Positions 56,296 to 64,000 of a DNA stretch of 64,000 nt are shown piece after piece; positions within the stretch are counted from its first letter, which is position 1; each line of letters begins with the position of its first letter. Both the position numbers and the translations under genes were made by a program. The stretch is from Perkinsus olseni (Eukaryota > Perkinsozoa > Perkinsida): assembly GCA_013115125.1 (NCBI GenBank), contig JABANN010000053.1, positions 1 to 64,000 on the forward strand, given 5' to 3'. The notes under the pieces were generated by a model that made no database searches, was not told where the DNA came from, and saw only the letters and a program-made list of their open reading frames with translations.

Positions 56296-58093
56296 ATGAT
56301 ACCAGAGGCACCTCCCCTGAAGCCTCAAACCCTTCCCCTTGCTTTCGTGTGTTTCCCTGGCGGAGCGGAAGCGATCATCAGATTGGAGACGTACATGACG
56401 TTGATAGCCTTTGGTCCGACCGCCTACCCGTCGACCTACGATAGTGAACAAATGGACCTCAATCGGCGCAACTATCTTGCAGACAGAAGTACCGGTTGGG
56501 TCGAATGCTGCCGCCCCTCGGTGTTGGTCGTAGGCCCTCACGTACCATTCTGTATCGTCGAGGTTAACGAGTCGACTGGTGATGTGAAGGCTGTTCACAT
56601 CGACTGCTGCGACCGTGTGTTGATCGACGGCAGCGTATCAATCGACCTGGCCATGTGCCATCACGTGATTCATCGGAAAGTTCTCCTCCCCGGCAAGCCA
56701 CCCATATACTTGAGGATGGCCCTCTCCTCCGCGTTTGATAAGAACGTAGGCCTCAGGGCACAGTTTCGGAGCCGCCAATAGCACGCTAGGTTTTTCTTTG
56801 TGGCTACGCTGATGTCGAGCAGGAGGGAGATTTTGAGCCCCTCCTGCTGTGCACTTTGGACGGCATGCCTGAGGCTGAAGATGAGCACAGACACTACAGG
56901 AGCATGAGCTCTGAGATAGATGCTCCGGTGACCTCTCTCGACCCCGGGCCGCCGGGGTCCTTCATTCCATCAAGTTGCAGGAGATATCCCGAGGTCTCGA
57001 TGAGCGACACGTGGCTACTTGGCACGGTGGCAGGGACAGAGCGAAACGTTCTACGGAGCCGCTTCCTCGACCGACCAGAAAACTCGGTACCCCAGGCTGG
57101 TTAGTGTTGTACCGCAGGTCGTCCTTTCAGTGTATGCCACTTGTTGCAGCGAGGAAGAATACGGTATAGTGTTGATAGTGATCGATGATGATGGTTGTGT
57201 GTGGATGCGCACTGACGATCGTCCGGCGTGTGGACGGCGCGTGTGGTTCCCAGCCCTGCCCTTCACTCGAGGCGTGGAGGCAGGGGACCGATGCCAGCAA
57301 GTGAGGCTAGATTTCTTGTCGGCCGCAGGAGGGCCGTTGGTGATGCCGGTCTTTGATGGCGTCATAACCATCATCCATACCGTTCCGCCGAGCACCGAGC
57401 GGATCTCGGAAGGAGAAGTCTCCCCAAGACGCAGCGTGATGAGTTCCTCTCGCCGAAGAATAACTGAGGAGCTGTGAGTAGTCATCGAGCGAGATCCCTA
57501 CCGTTATCGCAGGTGCTGCAACTTCACAACGGCTTCACACATCGAGGCGACGAGTATGGATTCGCTACTGCTACTCGAAGTGGCGGTGTAGTTGTCATTG
57601 AGGGCTGCATCGGCAACACCCGGGAGTTTCCTGATATCAGTAGGAGCTGATGTCGACTGAGCAATGGAAGCTCCGATAGCTCAGAGAGATAGCAGATAGA
57701 AGAATGCTCGGTTACCCCTTTTGGGCTTCCCAGCAGGTCTTGTATATTTCAGGCACCCGCCAAGCCGCCTTACCTCTCCAAGTGGCAGCCCTTCCCATCG
57801 GCTTCAGACCAGCTGCAGTGATGAGCTTCCTCACCGCATCGGACATCATTGGTGAGACTCTAGCCTTACCCACGATCAGTGTGATCGCGCTGGGCGTGAC
57901 ACCGTGAGCCGCACGTGGACTATCGGATGAGCTGTGTTTTGAACGCCCGCGTCCTTTGGCTCGCCTCACGTCTTCGCGGTCAGGCAACGCATGCAGAATG
58001 GAGGTGCGGCCTGAAGGCTCCATCTCGTGGACCGTGGGTCATGCTAACTGCTGGGTGCATCTCTCCGGCATCGTCTTCGAGGTTCACGGCTGA
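56296..58093 (+). CDS. six-exon protein with a phage tail-fibre-like C-terminal domain
   Basis: Exons 56296-56745, 56790-57086, 57118-57435, 57513-57639, 57753-57851 and 57984-58093 agree in phase and encode 466 residues. The donor at 57435 is the least certain: an alternative GTGAGTAG donor at 57475 does not keep phase. The last 110 residues follow a pattern common in phage tail and structural proteins: LQLHNGFTHRGDEYGFA, GGVVVIEGCIGNT, AALPIGFRPAAVMSF and a final block RPEGSISW with HLSGIVFE. This pattern match is by eye, without a search. The first 350 residues contain FVCFPGGAEAIIRLE and an acidic stretch and match nothing I know. There is no signal peptide. The function could be ligand or carbohydrate binding (inference). 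Confidence 0.68.
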
Positions 58094-58162
58094 ACGTCTC
58101 CGTCGAGGCTTTGGCGTCTTGTTCGAAGTGTTCAATGAATCCCCCTCTCAGCAACAACCTTT

Positions 58163-60282
58163 ATGAGTCATCGTCGCCAACATCTTCGATGCCTCGCCAT
58201 AGCCCTACAATTTCTGCTAGTTTTCCCCCTCTCACTGTTCCCCCCACCAGTGGACCAGTTGGTCAGCACTCTCCGCAAGCGCATTCTTGTCCGGCGTTCT
58301 GACCTCGACTGGCCCGCAGTGGCAGTGACTCCGAGACCGGACGTATGTGATTCTTCACTTCACGGCCCGACTTGTTCTCTGATCGACGGCCACCAGTCTG
58401 ACTTGGCGGTCCTCCACCACGGCGGTGTCCGATTGGGTGAGCTGCTTCCACAGAGCCTCCTCGACAGCTCTGACGATGCTGACGAGCTCCGAGCGAGAGT
58501 GAATCGACTACTTCGCCGATTGAACCACTCCGAACCCGTCAGCAAGGATGCCGAGGCAGTTGCCTTCCACTTAAGTCTGCAAACGTCCACCTTTACCCAG
58601 ATGCCCGACGGGGTCAACATCCACTATGACGATAGATGGTCCATTGAGGTTGGGAGGCGACCTATGCTGGGCCCGTCTGATACAGCAGGACGCATAACCT
58701 TCACCAAGAATGTGACCATCACCACGCTAGTTGTTGAGAGCCCCAGCCCTGTTGTTGTACAAGGTTTGAGTGCTCAGCGAGTCCAGTGGGAGGGGCACGC
58801 CAGACTCAGCCCAATTCAAAGCCGCATCGATCTAGTGGCCCAGTCCCTGCTAGTGGGAATAACTCGGTCGAACCTCGATGTACCAGCCGATGCGACCGCT
58901 GTCGACGAGATCCGTATCATAAGTTTATCTCCCGTAACCTTATTTACCATCGAGGGACGTGTGAGCGTCAAGGACCCCTGGCACAGTCCTCATCGTAGCA
59001 TTCTCCTCGAGCCGAGGAGCAGGAGCAAATACCGTAACGCCTGGCTTGGCGTCGTAGCTGCTTCGGCTGACTTTGTCGATATGCACTACGTAGCCGAGCA
59101 CGGGTTGAAGTGCAGGCGAGCCCCTTCGGCAAGAGATGTGGATCTTACACGGGGAGTATTCACCAACGACCTCTACTCGGAGATCGCCCCTATGGCCCGC
59201 CCGACCCCTAGCCTCTTTAAGCTGTCCCAGCATGTGAGCCGAGTACTTATGTCGTCATGGGCGAAGGCTTATGCTAACTCTGAGGATTCTATCATTGAAG
59301 CGGCTCTGGCCAGCACCACTGAGGACGCGGCGATCGTGGAGTATCTCCGCTGGGCAGCTCTTCCGAGGGGCGAGCGAGTGGTTGTTGCCGATAGCGAACT
59401 CGATCGTGAAGAATTGGCTGTAAGGAAAGATATGAAAGAGATATTGGAGATGGTACATGCTAGATTTCAGAAAGGGCCAAAGTAGGGGTTGCTTCGCTGG
59501 TTGCTGCCGTTCAACTGCGTCTGGGAGTTTCGAATTTCAGTGCGACAATTGTTTCGCCCTCACGACGAGAGAGGGGCTTGCGGGTCGTGTCGTAGCTGCG
59601 GTGGAACACTCGGGGTCTCCGAGTCGGGGACTGTCTCTCATTGCTCAGCTCCCCTGCCGAGACGATCCCCCAATCCATCGCCTCGCGATTGTTTCTCAGG
59701 GCGAAGGCGGCCGTCGTCAGTGTTGACCTCAGCGGCGACGACATCGACACCAGCAGAATCTCAGCCGCCGTTAAAACTGCTTTTGAGCTGGTTGCTGATG
59801 GATCACATGCTGCTACATCTACCCATACTGATGGCGAAGGAGTGTCCGATAAGAAGAGTTCAACAGCCGAGTAAATCCGGGCAGAGACCATCAATTTCTA
59901 GACTGTTTGATCCAATAGCCCCCTGTCTACCCCATCGCAGCTCCAAGCGATATAGTCCCACTCGGCAGCCTAGGGTAGAAGTCTCTCAGCAGCCTCCGTA
60001 ACGTTGTCGGCGTTAATCGACGTCACACTCGCCAGCTCGTCGGCTAGCTCGTCTTGTAGGAGCCGTTACATCGTCCACTCGGAGCGCGGGGAGCACGTCA
60101 TCAGCCACGAAGATCTCATCGATGTAGTAGAGTCGCTGCTCGGCCGAATCACTGGAGATGGAGGTGACGCTGAGGAGGTTAAGATAGAATCCTTCGAGGA
60201 TTCTCCTCCGATCCCACGATCTGAGGACCCGGCCCTCACTAGCGAAGGCTCACCGGCCCCAGAGGAGCGGATGCCAGGGTGA
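58163..60282 (+). CDS. five-exon protein with signal peptide and acidic tail
   Basis: Exons 58163-59419, 59541-59614, 59649-59870, 59902-59997 and 60060-60282 all agree in phase and encode 623 residues. The ATG at 58163 opens a signal peptide or anchor (CLAIALQFLLVFPLSLF). A long region follows with N-glycosylation sequons (NHS, NVT) and beta-rich segments (ITFTKNVTITTLVV). After a conserved-looking CDNCFALTTREG there is a helix (ISAAVKTAFELVADG). The tail is acidic (ITGDGGDAEEVKIESFEDS). If the first donor (GTAAGG at 59420) is not used, the first exon would stop at 59485, giving a 440-residue protein and leaving later exons to a separate gene. No family is recognised. Confidence 0.62.
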
Positions 60283-60544
60283 AACACTCTCCGATTGCCT
60301 CTCTAGCCATGACCATCTGCCTCGACTTCAGGTCGCAGTCGTCTTCGGAAAGTCCGACATAATTGCAAAATTCATGATTGCATCTTGGCGATTTTGTTGC
60401 TCTTCGCTTGATTGGATCATTGGAGTGTATTTTCAGATCACCCGTTGTTGCGTCTTGACGGGCAGTACGAGGAGTCTCTTCTGGGTGCGGCGTCTGTGAC
60501 CGTATCTCCAGTTTAATTGATACTACATCCAGAGGAAGTTTCAT
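60239..60544 (-). CDS. unsupported ORF overlapping the 3' end of the 623-residue gene
   Basis: An ATG-started 101-codon frame with SPRCNHEFCNYVGLSEDDCD. It overlaps only the last 44 bases of the neighbouring gene on the other strand. The cysteine spacing hints at metal binding but fits no finger type I know. Confidence 0.3.
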   Translation of the reverse strand: MKLPLDVVSIKLEIRSQTPHPEETPRTARQDATTGDLKIHSNDPIKRRATKSPRCNHEFCNYVGLSEDDCDLKSRQMVMAREAIGECFTLASAPLGPVSLR

Positions 60545-60706
60545 CCACTGGCAAGCTCACTGTCAAAACTAGTCGCACAACAACTTCCGAGTGATGGACA
60601 ACATCAGCAAGCATGCATCGTCCTCACCGGCTCGACTCTTGCTGTTGAGCTATACGCCTGAGAAGATACCCTCATCATCGTGTAGCTGCGAGGGCTGGTT
60701 AGATGC

Positions 60707-61666
60707 TTACGGATTCTCCCACGCCCATCCCGGAATCATATTCGGCGGCTCCAACAGCCAACAGCAGTCTATCCTGGTGAGCTCAGGATACTCAGCGTCA
60801 AGATACGCGTTGCCCTCCCTCATGATGCGCTCCTGAGCAGCCCAATACACTATAGTCGATAGAGCCCACAGCCTACTTGTGCAGGCTCCTTGGCGTCAGG
60901 GCGATGCCGATTGAACCGGTCGACGACGTCCCTGCACCAACAGCAGCTACTACAGCAGCTTTTGCCTCTATGATCACCCACATGCCTTGGATGACGGTTC
61001 CGATAGGAGCGAAGTTCTGTCTGTCTAATGCGGTATTATCACCGGTGTTGATGAAAACCTGAATATCGTCTCAGACGGCAAGGGGGGCGTCAGAGGCTGC
61101 ACCTGAGTGGTCCTCGAATTGGGCGTGTCTGCCTTGGCAAAGGTGATGCTCCCTCTCACGTTAGACGCCTGAGATTAGTCCTACCATTGACGGAGCCTCG
61201 GGTGATGGGCCTACCCGGACTGGCTCGTCCACGAGAGGCATCCCTAGCCACTTGGCCCCGGCATCAGGGCTGCCACTGATACCAAACTGTGCAACGAAGC
61301 CCGGCTCTACTCTGAAGACACGGGTGTTGTCGTAGAAGTGAGATGTGATGAGCTCCATGAACCTGAGGAGGGGGCCGAGAGCTGTTGCTCCGGAGACTGG
61401 ACTGACCTGTTGAAGCCTATGGGCGCCACGGCAGGGAAGATGGCCAGGGTGAAGAAGCCGAAAGCGCCATCTGGCTTGTCGTCCTGGGTTGGTAAATTGG
61501 ACACGCTGCATTTGACCTGAGACTAAGCGTGTGATTAGGGTTTCGGAAGGAATCTACTGACCTGTACATGAGGCAGGCCTTCACCGGCCAGGGCTCGGGT
61601 TTCCTCAGTTGCCGCCGCCAAGGCGACTAAGGGCACCCCGGAGAAGAGGAGGCAGCGGCTTCGCAT
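60707..61666 (-). CDS. secreted cyclophilin-type peptidyl-prolyl isomerase
   Basis: The product would catalyse cis-trans isomerisation of proline peptide bonds. Seven exons agree in phase: 61666-61562, 61516-61407, 61362-61215, 61168-61103, 61058-60982, 60931-60877 and 60832-60707. They encode 228 residues with introns of about 42-50 nt. The ATG at 61666 starts a signal peptide (MRSRCLLFSGVPLVALAAA). The fold is clear: FMELITSHFYDNTRVFRV, PGFVAQFGISG, NVRGSITFAKA, RTTQVFIN, FAPIGTVIQGMDVVDRF and REGNAYLDAEYPELTRI. Residues matching CypA Arg55, Phe60, Gln63, Gln111 and Phe113 are present (Arg89, Phe94, Gln97, Gln143, Phe145). The Trp121 position is Ala and the His126 position is changed, so weak cyclosporin binding is predicted. 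The frame is also open upstream of the ATG, so an N-terminal extension cannot be excluded. Confidence 0.9.
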
Positions 61667-61699
61667 AGGGCTAAAACGATAAACTGGAGGGCCCATGGA

Positions 61700-62158
61700 G
61701 ATGAGTTGGTGAGTGTGTGGTACGCAACACTCACGAGAGCACCGACAGTGTAGACGACAAGCGGTGGGGGCATGGGGCGCATCATCGGGCAGACCTCCTC
61801 GTTGAGGGGCTTCGTAGGCCACGACGGGCGTCTCGAGACCTCGGCGAGGGATGAGTACGCGCACCTGAGATCGGAGACCAGAGGCTGATACCTGAGTAAG
61901 GCGGTAACCTGTCGGACTACCTCTTGTCTTCGGCCGATCAGGGAGGTGATCGCCCTTGAGCTGCTGCGTCATGCCGTAGACGGCTGCTAAGGATCCGAGG
62001 GAGTTATCCACGTTCTGGCCCCCTCGCTTCTGTCCCCATCTACTACGAGGCCTGCTACCCGGACCACTAACCCCAGTCGACGATGTTACTGGCCTCGATG
62101 GACTGAAGCAGTCACCGCCATGCTCGACGATGAGAGGCTCCTGTTGGTCATCCCTCAC
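61700..62158 (-). CDS. possible small gene or 5' exons upstream of the cyclophilin
   Basis: The ATG at 62158 (MRDDQQEPLIVEHGGDC) opens a frame that continues without a stop into the cyclophilin signal peptide. It also has good internal splice signals: a GTATCAGCC donor after Thr-Gln and an acceptor before VRVLIPRRGLETPVVAYE. It may be an independent gene or an alternative N-terminus of the cyclophilin. The signal peptide at 61666 argues for a separate start there. Confidence 0.35.
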
Positions 62159-62343
62159 CTCGGTGACTCCTCCGTCTTTGCAACTGGCTTGTCGCTAAGT
62201 GACGGACTACACGCCCTGACCTCCTCCCAAGCTGTCGCAGCCACTACCCTGGTGCACTCGTAGGCTGCCTCGGCCAGGACAGACGCTGCAACGTACCTTC
62301 AGAAAGCAGCCCGATTGATTCACCTCGCACGACCCCGCACAGC

Positions 62344-64000
62344 TCACTTTACGACTTTGCCGTATTTCCGGCGCGGTGGCATTGCCCGCTTGCCCTTCGG
62401 CACGGGATCGATCGTCACAACCTTCGCCCATCGTTCGAAGTCCATAAGGTCGGTCCGCTCGATGCCTGCCCCATCACACAGAGCAGCCCATAAGGCAGCC
62501 TTGTTGCCGACGACGACAGAGCTGCCTTCGCCCAGCTGCTTCAACCGGAGGGCGAGCATCTCCTTGCCGAACCTCGTGGCGCCGTTGGCGAAGTGCTGGT
62601 AGGCTTCCTCCGTAGTATCGAAGTTACGCTTAAGCACGTCGTTAAAAGTTCCCAAGCAGCGTCGGCACTCCTCTGGAGATGGCATGATGGTGGGCGAGGA
62701 CTGTGGGCTGCCGACAGCACTGGCCGCCGCCGGGGACAACGGCCGAGTCGGAGCCTTCCGGGCCAGGACAGCATTCAACACTCGTTCTTGTGTCGCTGCT
62801 ATCTGGTGCAGAGCAGCTCTCTGGCCGTCATAGCGATCAGCCAGCCGACTAAGGCACGTCGGGCATAGCGGACGGGAAGGGAGTGAAGGCTGCCCACCTG
62901 ATGGCCTCCTTATGTGAGCGCATCAACTTCTCCACTGCCGCTGACGGTGACTGCCCAGCTTGCTTCTTCGGTAGTGCCTCCGTCATCGCTTGACCTAGCT
63001 TAGCCATCGAGGCTGTCAGCGTCTTATGGGAAGCCTCCATCGACTTGGCCAGGGTGGTGATAGCAGCCTGAGAGCACTCAAGCACCTCATGCCATAGCCA
63101 CCCTCCGTTACCTCCATCTCGCCACGCTTGGCCTCCTGCTCACCCAATCGGGCGTGGATATCGGCGTTGCCGGCCTCCAGTGTGACCATACCCTCCCTCA
63201 ACGAGACAGTCAGTTCCTGAGAGTCCTCCGACTACGAGGCCAGGGCGAGCAGCCACTCGGCCTACTTTCCGCGTCGCTTCGCATATTTCCTCAGTCTTCC
63301 GCTCAAGCTCGACCAGAGCTGCCTTCTTGACGAATTCTGTGGTGGTTGGTGATGTTCCGGTAGAGGTCTTGGAAGATGATCCCTCCATCAACCCTGAGGC
63401 CTCGACTGTCCAGCTGCAGCCTGGGCTACTGACCGTACCCTCAACCTTGTGCTCGAGTTCCTCCAACTTCTCCTTCACCTCCTCCACTTCTGCTACTGCC
63501 GCTTCCCGACACGCCTCTCGGATATACTCAGGAGCTGAGCGTACAGCCAGTGATGGTGGCAGCGTTGGAGCAGCAAGCTTACCCTGGTCGGGGGGTACGA
63601 GACCTCGCTCCTGATCGAAGGCGTCTAGTCGCATCGATACCCCCTGGATTGATGCCCGGACGTCCTCAAGCTCACTTCGTACGGACTGAGGAAGAGTATT
63701 GAGTGGTAAGCAGCAGACCATCATGCTAACCTCGGGGAGGTCCGCTGTAGGGAAGCCATTGGCGGCATGTAGTCGTCGCTCGAGAGCCTCTAGACGGTGG
63801 AGGCACATCTCGGAGAGATCGGCTATCACCGCTGAACAGAAACAGGAGAGAATGGCACCTGCTCGTCGTCTGGCGCCAATGCCACCTTTAGTCCGCTCAT
63901 CCTCCACTACTCCTCCAGGCAGGTCTCCGCGGCGGCCCTACATAACGCTCATAGTAGAGGGCAGCGGAGGGCAGCACCAACCTCTAAAGCCGAGACCTTC
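62344..64000 (-). CDS. coiled-coil protein, 5' part outside the window
   Basis: Minus-strand exons join in phase. One starts near 63830 with VIADLSEMCLHRLEALERRL, and one starts near 63675 with SVRSELEDVRASIQG and continues with VEEVKEKLEELEHKVEG. The region around 63330-63200 has KKAALVELERKTEEICEA. One exon near 63080-62900 reads TTLAKSMEASHKTLTASMA. The last exon, from about 62855, reads RAALHQIAATQERV, then a folded-looking C-terminal region (CLGTFNDVLKRNFDTTEEAY) and a basic end (PPRRKYGKVVK), with a stop at 62344. The gene continues upstream past base 64000. No family is recognised. Confidence 0.72.

Noticed and set aside
1-64000. CRISPR arrays, bacterial operons or integrated phage
   Set aside because: No regularly spaced direct repeats with spacers, no ribosome-binding-site-led gene strings, and genes are split by introns throughout.

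Overview
This is nuclear DNA of a protist, most likely an alveolate close to Perkinsus (inference). The strongest evidence is a tandem pair of genes that fuse a P4-type ATPase to a two-domain guanylyl cyclase, an architecture known from ciliates, apicomplexans and their relatives. The genes are eukaryotic in structure. They have many very short GT-AG introns (about 29-97 nt where I could place both ends), a cytosolic ribosomal protein eL28 gene, RNA polymerase III tRNA genes and no operons. Coding regions are near 50% GC. Many genes are broken into exons too short to stand out alone, so several were rebuilt here by joining exons whose splice phases agree.

Layout. 0-7 kb: tRNA-Pro, tRNA-Val and poorly resolved minus-strand multi-exon genes. 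7.1-9.6 kb: an E2 ubiquitin-conjugating enzyme (minus) and eL28 (plus). 10.1-37.5 kb: a guanylyl cyclase array consisting of GC1 (10.1-22.0), a decayed N-terminal relic (22.3-23.5), GC2 (23.5-35.5), and GC3, a deleted copy in which exon 1 is followed almost directly by the last cyclase exons. 37.5-43 kb: mostly unassigned, with a tRNA-like relic, a strong hairpin and a coiled-coil gene. 43.6-44.8 kb: an S1/P1-type nuclease with an RS-rich tail. 45-52.5 kb: a truncated and an intact copy of a secreted Thr/Ser-repeat protein, a long helical protein gene and three small genes. 53-60.3 kb: a coiled-coil gene, a gene ending in a domain that resembles a phage tail-fibre C-terminus, and a 623-residue signal-peptide protein. 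60.7-64 kb: a secreted divergent cyclophilin and a coiled-coil gene running off the window, both minus strand.

The genes do not form one pathway. The guanylyl cyclases would make cGMP at a membrane, with the flippase-like half anchoring or regulating the cyclase half. The E2 enzyme, eL28 and tRNAs are housekeeping genes. The nuclease, the repeat protein, the cyclophilin and the 623-residue protein carry signal peptides and probably act in the secretory pathway or outside the cell. Exon ends given as exact agree in splice signal and reading phase; those marked approximate were placed by eye.
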